A DNA stretch of 64,000 bases from Steromphala cineraria (Eukaryota; Mollusca; Gastropoda; Trochida; Trochidae): positions 12,902,726 through 12,966,725 of the forward strand of contig OU744731.1 in assembly GCA_916613615.1 (NCBI GenBank). The letters are read 5' to 3'. Position 1 is the first letter of the stretch; every line of letters begins with the position of its first letter. Positions 1 to 10,817 of this stretch are shown here, piece after piece. The notes beneath the pieces are model-generated. The model worked only from the letters and a program-made list of their open reading frames with translations. It did not search any database and was not told the origin of the DNA. The position numbers and the translations under genes are program-made.

Positions 1-526
1 TATTAAAGTATTCAGAACTATAAATCCTAATTAACATTGACAATGTTCATGATTTTAGATGTATAAACACTTATTTTCATAAAAATCAAATTATTTCGTA
101 TATTTCAAATATTTCCAATTTAACCCCTAAGCAAATTATTAGTGAAATAAAATATTTCAACATCAGAAAAGAATTTTCTGTTTTTTTGCCAAATAATGTT
201 TTCAGTTCTGACAGTGGTTACATGTAATTCGTTATTCCGTAATTCTTTAGTTTTTGGGACAAATCTAAAAAACTGTTCAATATATAGTTAGATCTAGTGG
301 TGGAGTGGCGCCTTTTGCTATTTTGGCTATTCTGATTTTATTCTTGTTCCCAAGTAAACAGTTTAAACTAAGTGCTTTTATGGGGTATGGTCTGTTTCCT
401 GGTCATATCTCAAAAACTGTTCAATATTTTTTACCGAAACTTGGTATGTGGTCAGACCTAATTGTGGAGTTGTGCCTTTGAAACAGTTTGAACTAAGTCC
501 ATATGGGGGTAGGGTCCAGCCTCAGC

Positions 527-1283
527 AGATTTTTTATTTATTGGTTCCCAAGGGTTACACAGCATATAAGAGGAATATTATACATGTACATGAAATTTTT
601 AAAATTTTACAATAAATGATATGGACTTAAAAGGCTCTCCTTTTAAAGCCATATATCATTTCTTGAATATTGGGATTAGTGATTTCCATTTGCTGTTGAA
701 TGCAGTCATTTCATTGTTTCGTTTGGAAATGTATTTTTCAACCAAATATATTTCTTGTAGAATATTTTGATAGTTACAGTTTTGGAATTAATTTTTTTAT
801 GTTACATAAATTTATATATTTTTTTGGCAGAGAGAAGGATTTGATTTATCAAAACATTATTATTTATTTCAAGAAACCAAATCAAGTATTTCGAAATAAT
901 TATTTTGGATTGTAATTGCATTTTTATCCAGATTTTAAGTTCATTCCAAAATGTTTTGGTTACACTGCAATACAAATATACATGACAAATACTCTCAGGA
1001 GCTTCCTTACATAAAGGACACTGATCATTGTCAACAAGATGCATTTTCAACATTCTTTTTTTGGTATAAATATAACTCTTTGCAAAGATCAATATTGAAA
1101 ATCAAGAAGTTTTAAATCTTTAAAGCCATGTCTGTATGAATTGAAAATGTTATTCCAGTCCAAGTCATAGTCATTAAATATCACTTCCCACTTTTTACAA
1201 AGATCAAGTTTAACATTATTGGAAATAAACTTATCATAATTTTTTTTTGATCCTTTTGTATCCTGAGCAGAGGTTATCTCCAT
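527..1283 (-). pseudogene. 3' fragment of an L1/Tx1-like LINE ORF2 (copy 1)
   Basis: Read on the - strand, 1283-1089 gives a GSKKNYDKF..WEVIFNDYDLDWNNIF stretch. After a frameshift, 1092-802 gives a zinc-binding tail (QCPLCKEAPESICHVYLYC, then FWNEL) and LLSAKKIY. This order is characteristic of the region downstream of the L1/Tx1 reverse transcriptase (zf-RVT type). A further frame change gives EMTAFNSKWKSLIPIFKK and a stop near 651, which looks like the native C-terminus. About 110 bp of 3' UTR follows, ending in an AATAAATAAAAAA-like tail at 527-541. It is 5'-truncated and frameshifted, hence dead. It lies downstream of the GNAT gene on the same strand. Confidence 0.8.
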
Positions 1284-1643
1284 AACCCGAGGTCATCGGT
1301 TTATTATTTAACTTACACTCCCGCCGAGCACTCCTGCAACGGTTTCAACTAGAGTTGTTAATGCAAAATTAATCTATAAACGTTTTAGTGACAATATCCC
1401 CTAATGTGGATTTTATAACAAAAAACTTGATTTCTAACATCGAAACTATTTATTTAATGTTTCAAATAAATTTGTATATATTCCAATAATCTATGAACGT
1501 TTCAGTAATGTACTTTGCGGGTTTAAAGTGTCTTGAAGAAAATAAAAATGTTAAGCTACTTGCAACACTCCCCGTATTGATATATATTTATATGGAAAAT
1601 ATAAATACAGACATGAGACAACAAAATGTACACCAAGTGGCAT

Positions 1644-1722
1644 GGATCCTCGGTAGCTTAACTGATAAAGGCGCTGCTCGAAAACGTAGAGGTCATATGT
1701 TCAAATCCCACTCTCGTTGTTG
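1644..1722 (+). repeat. tRNA-like SINE head (copy 1)
   Basis: TAGCTTAACTG at 1654-1664 fits the Pol III A box and GTTCAAATCC at 1699-1708 fits the B box, at the spacing seen in tRNAs. The anticodon arm does not fold into a proper 5-bp stem with a 7-base loop, and no T-run terminator follows. I read it as a degenerate tRNA-derived SINE head, not a working tRNA gene. No SINE body or tail was delimited. Confidence 0.5.
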
Positions 1723-2015
1723 AAAAATCTTAACTTTCTTGTTTCATTAAAATTCCAAACTTTACAAGTCCAATTGTTTGCTTTGCAATATTTTAAGCTA
1801 CTAAGGTGCTCATGAGATAACCTATTTACGCAGATATAGCTCACAGCAATAACATTCAACTAAAATAAATGCAATAACTTTCTATTCCTTAACTTTCCTT
1901 TGTATAGGAAGGTAGTTACAAGTAAAAAACCCGTTGAAAAAAGAAGGGGTATAAAACCACCCAAGGGGTGTAGTTGAAAATACACTGTCAAGCAAAACCT
2001 GACAACTTCACCGAA

Positions 2016-5000
2016 TCAAACTATACAAAAAACGTTATTTGCAAGGGAGACAACCTTAGCAAGATCAACCTCGACGCGGGAGCCTTTGCAAGTCTTATAA
2101 AGTGTAAATAAGTTCGAATTGTCTATCTTTGAAGTGAGGCCTTCCATTACTCTATCCCCTTCAACTATGATGATATCAACAGTCTTACTTCTATCAACGT
2201 TTTGTAACAGAAATGACATCACCGATAGTGCAATGTCCTCAGAATCGGCATACAGAGGCGCTATCCTCAGAAATCCATCAGCCATGCGAAGACAACCGTA
2301 CCCGGTTACATAACCCACCCCAGAACCTCCAGTCTCAATTGAAACTCCAATGGAATCGCAACCACCAACTACAAATTTCTTTATGAATTCTGCTCGTTTG
2401 TGCTTGCTAACACCAAAATCATAATTCAAAATTTCAGGAAACATATTGTCATTATAAAAGGATATCCCACAACGTTTGTAATTCATTGGTTGCAGTGTAT
2501 CAACTATGTTGCCAATGTTGAAGCGTTTGCGGTGGATGGTGTAGTCGTAAACAAAGCCCTTGCCGGTGTAGTGGTTGATGTCCTCTGTCTCCAGGATAAT
2601 GCTCCGTGTTCCAGTCTCTGCTTCTGCAGTGTTGTACAACTCCCGGCCCAAGCCCTTTCCTCGATACTCCTTCTTCACCACCCAGATTCCACCCGAGGCC
2701 AGGTTACAGTCGATGTGCAACAGAGCTCGCACACCTTTACATGGGGATAGTGAAATCATCTTAACAACGAAAACATATTATAGGATGATTGAAATGATAT
2801 AAATTATTATTTTACATGGACCAAAATATGATAGATCGATTTTGGATTAGTAAACAAATAACCTATACTCATGAAACAAAATATAATAGAATTATAAAAG
2901 ATGAATGACTGATGATCATTATAATAAATATCATTTATTACCTAGGAGGGCAGTCATACCGAGGTTCATACTTTTCATATGTTGCCCTGGGGCAAAATGA
3001 TATCACTTTTTTATTGTGACGTCACGTTAAAAACAGTGCCTCTATGACGTCACAATCTATGCTATCACCTATGCTAACAAGTAGGTTTGAATATTTTCTT
3101 AAATTTTGTGACTACGGTAATAAACAGATTATTATATTCGTGCCAATGACATACTATGTTTACAACACTCGTGTCGAAAACATAGTATATCATGGACACT
3201 CAAATGATATCCTCTATATATATTAAAAACCTATAAACGTGAAAAATTTGTACGTAAAAACGACCAACTATAGCAGAATAGATGAGCAGCACAAGATCCC
3301 AGACCAAACAAATTAAATATAAATATATAGTGGATATAGATAATATCACTTCCATAAATCACAGCAATGGGAATATGTATAAGAGAGCAGCGCCGATGCC
3401 TTATAAGTGTGAACCAAAAGGAGGTGTAGGCCTACCACGCTGGAACCAGACAATAACTTATGCTCCTCACTATTTATACTATGTAATATGCATTGTCCAA
3501 CTCAAACAATCGTGGAAATATATTATCATCTACGATTTCAGAGTAAAATGTATATAGTGTACATTAACTTACATAAATGCATATATGCAATAACTTGCTT
3601 AGAAAACCCAATTTGTTATCAGTTATTAGCTCAATGAAGGTTTCTTTTGTTATATATCATGTCAAAAGATCCTTATCTCAGCAAAAAAGTAATCATTTGA
3701 ATAATGTTGACGATTTTCTTACCTCTTTTACACACTCGATCATACCGTTATGAAATTTGAATATATATTGATTGACATTTAGCAGCCAACTCTGCCATTT
3801 TTGTTTACCTGACGCGGGTACTGTGGGTAGTTTGAAAACGTAATAAGGAGCTAAGTTTCGTTATTTAGGTTTAAGGTCTTTAGGATTCCAAACGTGTATA
3901 AATAACAGTTATAATTATATCTATTTAAATTATCTCACATCCCACAAATTATAAATATAACTAGATAAGGGTTTGAGGGACACCGCAAAAGCAGAGTAGT
4001 CCCGAAGTGAGGGTTTTGCCCTCCCCTGTACCGCCTTCTACAAAAACCTCAGTAAAATTAGCATTTGCTAAGAAACACAGTCTATATATAACCCAAAAAG
4101 ATATGTTCAACTTTGCTCTTAAATGTGAACACGTTTTAAGACGTCAAAAGAATTCCCAGAGGGGAATTTGGTGTACATTGAATAGCTTGTATCTCATGGT
4201 TTTAACCTGTGACATTAAAGGTCACAAAATTCGTGGTATAACAATCAAGTAATGATTAAAAGTGTTAAAAGTTAGAATGAAGCATGTTTTCATAAATACA
4301 AGCCTAAGTCGCAACCTTGTTGTGACATTTACCTTTGATAGATTATATCGGAAACCTTTTCAAAACATTTTACCTTCATAGCACCAACACTTTTCAAGTA
4401 ATTTTGTTTCCAAGGATGTTTTAGCGATTTATAACTCGTTACCTTTGACCTTTGACCATGACTGTAAACATGTCCAAATAATTCCCCAGAGGTGTTAACA
4501 GTAACACATTTAATGAGTTCTGGAAAGCTTATTGGGATTAAGCTCTACCAAAATTAGTTGTACATTGCCATGGGACACATCTAGTGACCTTGACCTTTCA
4601 AGGTCATACAATTAATGAACACCTTTTATTGCGTATAACAACCATGTACTCCTTAAAAGTGTTAAAAGTTAAAATATAGTACTTCCTTAAACCTTGCTTA
4701 AGTTGTGACCTTGCTGTGACCTTTACCTTTGATGGATTGTAGTGGAAATCTTTCTCTAAAGATGATATATTCCAAGTTAGAGCTTCATAGCACAAAAACC
4801 TTTCAAGTTATCATGTTTACAAGGAGTTCTTACAGTGAAAACATAACTCATGATCTTGACATTTGACCTTGAAAGTAAACATGCGAAAATGGTCCCCTCT
4901 AGATATAGGTAAATAGTTATGTATATGAATTCTGGAAAGCTTTGTGGGAAAAAGTTGTAGCCATTAGCACGAGTGCAGAGGCGCAATGGAAACTGCACGA

Positions 5001-8000
5001 CACCAAAAACCACAATGGGAATATGTATATGAGAGCAGCGCTGATGCCTAATAAGTGTGAACCAAATGGTGTAGGTGCTGAATAGCAGTTTTGTACCAAC
5101 AAACGCGATCAAGTCACAGTTTATCACGCCATTTTTCGTTTTTTTATAAGGATTTACAAATTACACATGTATATTTACAAATGTTCAGCAACTGTCAATA
5201 CTTCTCGCTACAGTTACACTAATAATGACAATGCATAGGCGAGTCTACAACTCAAGAAGTGTCTCAAGTGGGACAAAAGATTAACTGTGGAGTAACTATC
5301 CAATTCTACAAACAGTGTCTTGTTTGGAGGTTTCGAAGTCGAGAGTCGAATCCTTCTTTTTAAGCAATCAACATATTGCTTACTAAATTTTTGGAAGGTT
5401 CACCACCATCATTTACATTTGCATTGCACCGATACGGGAAACTGAGAAGTTATGTTTCTTAAACAAAATGGTTTTCTTCTGCGATATCTTGTCAAATGCA
5501 CATGCCACATCACAACATGCAACCAGAGATGTCTAAGCACTTCCAGGAACAAAGTTATCTGTCTTCATTTGCCAAAATATATGGTAACATTTGTGCGACT
5601 CAACAGTAAAATTCTTTTTAATTCTAGTAGTCATTATTGGCAAGGACAAAAACGATCATTGGAATATGATTGGAATATGCATACCATAAAGGGCACGATT
5701 ATAATCAGGAAAAGCCAATGTAAGAGGGGAGCTTTCTTTAAAGATCCACAAAGACTAACTTGCAGTGGACTTGACACTATTATCTATATTCCACTACAAA
5801 ACAACATTAGAGAAAAACAGTTCATCCCCCATTTTGTAACATTGTAAGATGTTTGTACGTTGATGTTAAAAAAGTATATACATTAAGTTATACATTAAGG
5901 CAAAATCAGTAAATGTTAATACATATACAGATTGTTAATACCTCATGGATTTTAAATTCGTTAAATATTACATAATAGTTCAGGAAACGTCATTTAAGAT
6001 AAAAACAATCTTGAAGGTGAGTTTAAAATCGTATTTAAGATGATTCAAGACACGATAGTTACATTTTCAAACTGATGTGGCAAAACAAGTTCCAAAGGAC
6101 ATGTATATTATGTAAATATGTACAATGTAAACCCCTAATTGAGTAAATGAAACACTTATGTTGTAATGTATTCTAGAATAAGGTTAACATTTATTTTCAA
6201 CATTCAATTCCCATCAACACTAAAAGTTTAAACCAATGTTTACAGATTTCCCCCCGATTTATCATGACAGGAGTCAAAATATTTTCTTTTTATTGAAAAT
6301 ATATTTCTCCACCTGTGTTTTTTTATGTCTTTGATGTCCAACTAAAGATAATTACTCTGTGTGGTTCAGGTTGTGAAATTGACAGTTTTCGAAATAGATC
6401 GGAGTGTGTGAGAGTCTGACAGTTTTCGAAATAGCTCGGAGTGTGTGCGTGTGTTGGGGAGTGAACATTTGTTTATGAAACGTTTCAAAATCCAAACTTG
6501 TTCTTATCGGACTGCATTGTACATGACTAACCCAACAGTAACATCATTTAGATAGGACACGGTGATATAGTATTAAACAGTACAAATCATTTCTTACTCA
6601 AACCAGATTGATTAAAAAATCTTCCCCTTAACAAGATACACAACTTTTACCTTAAATCTCTTTCTCATATTTGATTAAATAAATTTGAATATGAATAGAT
6701 TTGAATTTGAATACATCTGGATTTCAGTTTTGCAGATCGGGATCGTTTTTCTACAATTAATTACACAAAATTCGGATTGCATAATATTTTTGTAAGTAAA
6801 GTAAAAAATCAATTACATTTCATCCTTTTTCTTTATGTTGATTGCATGGTGCATAGATTGTCATGGTTGTTGAATTTATATATCCTGTAACTTTTACATC
6901 ATTTGTTTTTGAAGGTTACATTTGATATTTATAAATACTGTCCATTTCACGGGGAGAGATACTTGTGTATGGGTAAGTATGTTTATCTCGACTTGCACAG
7001 CAATGTCGGTTTACCATTGGTCAAAACCGGTCACGTGCCGTAGGTATATTTAGCTATGTTAAACTGGGCCACGCGCCCCCCTAGTAACAAGCAACGACGG
7101 AGTGTCAAGAGTTATCTCCCTTGCCCTTTGTTCGGTAAACAAGGCCACGCTACGCTCGATTGTTGTAACGTCATGTATGCTCGGTGAATTGCCCTGCACA
7201 TGCTAAAGTCAACTTTAAACAAAAAACATTACCGGTATAAGTGAAATGTTCTTCAAATAGGATTGGTACCGCTAAAATACATTAGCAAGTCATACGGCAT
7301 CTCAACGGCATGTTGACCCGCTCACTCGCGGCAAGGTTGTCCATCAGCGAGCTCAAGATTCAAATAATGCAAACAGAAAGCCGACCTATGAATAATAGTT
7401 AAGTTAAAAGTCACTGCTATTTGTTTATTGTACTCTCAAACCAACCTATACATTCTGCTATGATGTCTGTCTCATCTATAACTTCGACACTATCAAATTA
7501 ATCTCGCTTGGTCCTACTCGACAGTCCGCCATGACAGGGACTTCTACGGCCGCTTCAAATCGAATGTGGTGCGAATGCACGAGGTCACGTGACCAAACAA
7601 TCAAACTTTAGAAATGACCGCATTGCTCGGTATTTTGATTTTTTTTTCGTAAATCCTAAATTTCCGTCTAGTACCGTGCGCTTCGCTCCGGTACTAGACC
7701 ATACTTTTGGTCATTAACGCGATGGTGTATAAATTATATTTGTAAATACCTAAATAAAAGAGTAACACTGATCTGATCAGACGCCATTTTGGCCAATCTC
7801 ATCTTTCAAGCCAGATTTAAAGCATTTAGAAAAGGTGCTCGTCGAGATAATATAAGTTACCATGTGTTCGCGAGTTTGATATGGAGATTTATCATGTGTT
7901 CGAGTTAAATATCAAACGAGAACGAAGTTCTTATCTCGCTTGGTCCTACTCGACAGTCCGCCATGACAGGGACTTCTACGGCCGCTTCAAATCGAATGTG

Positions 8001-10282
8001 GTGCGAATGCACGAGGTCACGTGACCAAACAATCAAACTTTAGAAATGACCGCATTGCTCGGTATTTTGATTTTTTTTTCGTAAATCCTAAATTTCCGTC
8101 TAGTACCGTGCGCTTCGCTCCGGTACTAGACCATACTTTTGGTCATTAACGCGATGGTGTATAAATTATATTTGTAAATACCTAAATAAAAGAGTAACAC
8201 TGATCTGATCAGACGCCATTTTGGCCAATCTCATCTTTCAAGCCAGATTTAAAGCATTTAGAAAAGGTGCTCGTCGAGATAAATTCGTCACCATGTGTCC
8301 GTGAGTTTGATATGGAGATTTATCATGTGTCCGAGTTAAATATCAAACTCGAACTTCGTTCTCGTTTGATATTTAACTCGAACACTTGATAAATCTCCAT
8401 ATCAAACTCGCGAACACATGGTAACTTATATTATCGACCCCCTTTCCCGTATCATCTGATCCCCATTTAAACGATTCGTTTGTTATGGTTTGACAATCAT
8501 AATTTCATACCCTTATATACAAACATTTATAAGCACCTTACTTCTCTATAGCTATAGTTTCAGAGAGACATATAATCTTGTCTATTCAGAGATTATATCG
8601 CCGTTAATGACTGGAAAACGGCCCAAGAGGAGTAAATTCAAACTCACTCATTCAAGAGTATAATTTAAATTTTAACTTAAAAAAAACAATTGACTCTTTT
8701 TGGGTATTGAAAGAATTGTGTGAGTATTTTTTTCCAACGGTAGATTATCTCCTTGATATAATCAAGAACATTACTGCGTTTCTCAATCATTGCTTTAGAT
8801 ATCAAGTCATGTCAGTGCCACCACCGGGTCGGAGATTCGAATCATGAATGACGAATAACGAATAACGAACCAAGTGCCAGCACCGGGTCGGAGATTCGAA
8901 TCATGAATGACGAATAACGAATAACGAACCAAGTGCCAGCACCTGGTTCGAGATTAAAGGGACCACATTGATTGCTTGAATAGGAGGCTTAAACTCTGAA
9001 CCTTCAAGCTCTCACAGTTAGCAAGTTGAAAAACTTTTATTACCAACGATGGTAATTATTTAGAGGGTATGTTGTCTTTAACAATTCTTTCTCAAATTGT
9101 TTAAACTTTCTTGATCGTTCAAATGTCATTATGATTCCTTCCCCCAAACATAACGTATAAAGTTAAAAAACAGTCTGCCACCAACATGAAGCAAATGATT
9201 CACAAAAATAACACCTGTTCATATATACCAAACATACATGTAATACCAAAAAAAATATGTTTATCAATCATAATATTATCGTTGTTCTAATATGACGTTA
9301 TCTAAAACTTTGAATGTAAACTCATGTCCAAAAGAAACGATACCATACAAATCCCAAAATAACTCAATCCACTGCAGATTAATAAGACTAAAACATAGTA
9401 ATATAATTTCTTCAGTAGTCAACTTACGTCTTTGCAAAATTTAGAAACATTATCTTTTCATATTTGCGAGAAACATGCATTTGAAAAAATCATCGATCTG
9501 GAATCTCCTTAACTAGGCGAGATAGCAGAGAGAAATTGGACACTTTCGCTTGTTTTAAACGTTCTAGTGCAGTGGCGCGTCAACGAATTTATGTCAAATA
9601 AAGTGTATTATATCAACAACATTTCGATTTATGCACTCCATGTACATTTGAAAAGACACAAAATCAAAAGTATCTTTTCCTGAAGAATGAAAATGTGCAT
9701 ACTTTTTTACAAGATATATGCCTGTTAGACACACTTAAATTCGACTCTGTCAGGTTATAGAATTTTGTTTCGGACGACTTTGAAAACTTGGTATCGTTTC
9801 TTTTGGACATGAGTTTACATAGTGGAACGCAATTCAGGTCATTGACCGATGTATACCGTCACTTGTGTCTACCAAGGACAACTGTTATCAGTTTATATAA
9901 TTCAAAAAAAAGGTTATCTATTCGCGTTTATCAAAGGTTAGGCTGTGGTAAGGGTTGATAACTATAAGTTATTCTTCGCCTGTGGCATATATTTTGAATA
10001 AGTGTTGACGAATAATTTTTCCATAAATTCAGTATTAAAGAATTGTAATCATACTTTCGTAGATACTTGTTTTTAAATATAAATGAACCCAAGTAGAGAA
10101 ATATACTTACCTATTATTTCCCCGGATTTTGACTCTGCCACAAACCAGCCTGTAGGGTTGAGATCGAACATACAGTGGAGATATCCTAGGTCAATACCCC
10201 ATTTCTCCAATGTTGTCAATGCATAGATACTCGCTACGTCGTGATTAGAGCACGGTCTTATCGTGTGGGTCGAGGTAGACAT
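2016..10282 (-). CDS. GNAT/YitH-type N-acetyltransferase, two exons (copy 1)
   Basis: Proposed CDS is complement(join(2016..2734,10111..10282)), 891 nt, 296 aa. Exon 1 ends in GEIIG at a GTAAGT donor (phase 1). Exon 2 starts after an AG acceptor at 2735-2736 with VRALLHID; the summed length is divisible by 3 and the join restores the GNAT fold order. The GNAT domain spans about residues 5-125, with the acetyl-CoA loop RGKGLG at about 82-87. A second domain of the YitH/Acetyltransf_18 kind follows, with GYGCLR (about 202-207) and PLYADS (about 217-222). The predicted role is acetyl transfer from acetyl-CoA; the substrate is unknown. There is no signal peptide or membrane segment, so it is probably cytosolic. 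An in-frame upstream Met at 10342 would add 20 residues. A small extra exon in the 7.4-kb intron cannot be excluded. The broken paralogue at 26149-28179 has the same exon junction. Confidence 0.85.
3366..5075 (+). repeat. Dispersed direct repeat pair of ~63 bp
   Basis: Bases 3366-3429 and 5014-5075 share AATGGGAATATGTAT, then GAGAGCAGCG and AAGTGTGAACCAAA, with a few substitutions and one small indel. The coordinates span both units; the DNA between them is not part of the repeat. The pair recurs at 35842 and 37490 in copy 2. The family is unknown. Confidence 0.75.
4316..4990 (+). repeat. Two diverged copies of a TGACCTTTGACC-rich dispersed repeat
   Basis: The block at about 4316-4560 and the block at about 4697-4990 run in parallel. 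Both carry TGTGAC(C/A)TTTACCTTTGAT, a CATAGCAC...CTTTTCAAGT segment, GACCTTTGACC/GACATTTGACC, GTAAACATG and TTCTGGAAAGCTT, in the same order. They are diverged direct copies about 380 bp apart. Similar TGACCTTGACCTTTGACC motifs are common in bivalve genomic repeats (general knowledge). Copy 2 equivalent: 36792-37466. Confidence 0.7.
7501..8434. repeat. Composite tandem plus fold-back repeat (copy 1)
   Basis: A 432-bp unit at 7501-7932 is repeated directly from 7933 to about 8348. An 83-bp segment in the first unit (7847-7929) then recurs inverted at 8352-8434 with very few mismatches. The second unit's own version (8291-8348) is immediately followed by its inverted partner (8364-8421): a hairpin with 58-bp arms, about 54/58 matched, and a 15-base loop. 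Each 432-bp unit also holds a small hairpin (7666-7676 with 7689-7699, arms GTCTAGTACCG). No coding is seen. It looks like a fold-back or MITE-type element that duplicated internally. Confidence 0.9.
8435..8822. other. Intronic AT-rich spacer
   Basis: I see no coding, RNA gene or repeat in this part of the GNAT intron. Confidence 0.5.
8823..8955. repeat. 59-bp tandem repeat, ~2.2 copies (copy 1)
   Basis: The unit starts ACCGGGTCGGAGATTCGAAT at 8823 and 8882. A partial third starts at 8941 with substitutions. Inside each unit GAATAAC is itself doubled. It sits in the GNAT intron; copy 2 equivalent is 41299-41431. Confidence 0.9.
9314..9820. mobile_element. MITE-like element with 32-bp perfect inverted ends (copy 1)
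   Basis: Bases 9314-9345 and 9789-9820 are perfect inverted repeats of 32 bp beginning ATGTAAACTCATGTCC. The 507-bp interval has no coding capacity. I see no clear target-site duplication, so the true ends may lie a few bases off and the superfamily is not assignable. It lies in the GNAT intron about 290 bp from exon 1. Confidence 0.65.
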
Positions 10283-10342
10283 TGCTTCAAACGATGCACA
10301 CAAGTCTATGTTGTCTATATCTGCCTTGCTATCATTGACCAA

Positions 10343-10817
10343 TTTTACTAAAGGGACATAACTCGTCTTACTGAAAAAGCGTATTTGGAGAGTTTAGCTT
10401 GGTTCTCTGACGAGTAAAGACGTGTTTCTTTCGCTCTCAGTCACTGTGCTAAATTAGCTTATATTTGCTTTACATCGTTTGGTATTGCAAATATATTGTT
10501 CAATTTCGATTGAGCATTATCTCTACAACATCTGCGTTGTGCTTATAATAATTACATTATTTATTTTTGTCATAAAGTAATAATGTAAATTATTAATTGC
10601 TGTGTTTCCAACACTTGACATAGTTAGCTACTAGCTGGGCTCGCTTGGGGTCGCTTGGGTGGTAATTCTTCTCCTGATTGAAGGGCTGACTGGCCTTTGT
10701 TTAGTTTGCGTAATATCTGCTTCGCGGATAATATGATTGATTGGTGTTACCAATACTCTGCTTCGCGGAGTATTTGTTGTGTAATCAAATCAATTTCTTC
10801 AGTGAAAAGTCGCAAGT
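10343..10817. other. GNAT 5' flank and LINE 5' region
   Basis: This stretch separates the GNAT start (- strand) from the LINE ORF1 (+ strand). It holds three inverted repeats. One is an AT-rich hairpin (10547-10561 with 10579-10594). The other two are smaller hairpins built on TGCTTCGCGG (stems 10714-10720/10724-10730 and 10752-10761/10765-10774). The LINE 5' UTR probably starts between about 10600 and 10700, but no target-site duplication fixes it. No TATA box is convincing. Confidence 0.45.

Larger units (their letters stand above)
2735..7500. other. Left part of the GNAT intron: non-coding, repeat-bearing
   Basis: This stretch is AT-rich and I recognise no conserved coding in it. It holds two pairs of dispersed direct repeats (described separately) and a small direct repeat of about 37 bp at 6380-6448 (TGACAGTTTTCGAAATAG, twice). 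A more GC-rich patch lies at about 6990-7330. A 131-codon open frame at 5452-5847 resembles nothing I know and is probably chance. Confidence 0.7.

Noticed and set aside
1644..1722. Functional tRNA gene
   Set aside because: A and B boxes fit but the anticodon arm does not fold properly and there is no Pol III terminator.
5452..5847. 131-codon open frame in the GNAT intron
   Set aside because: No recognisable domain, atypical composition for a conserved protein, and it lies on the opposite strand inside an intron full of repeats.
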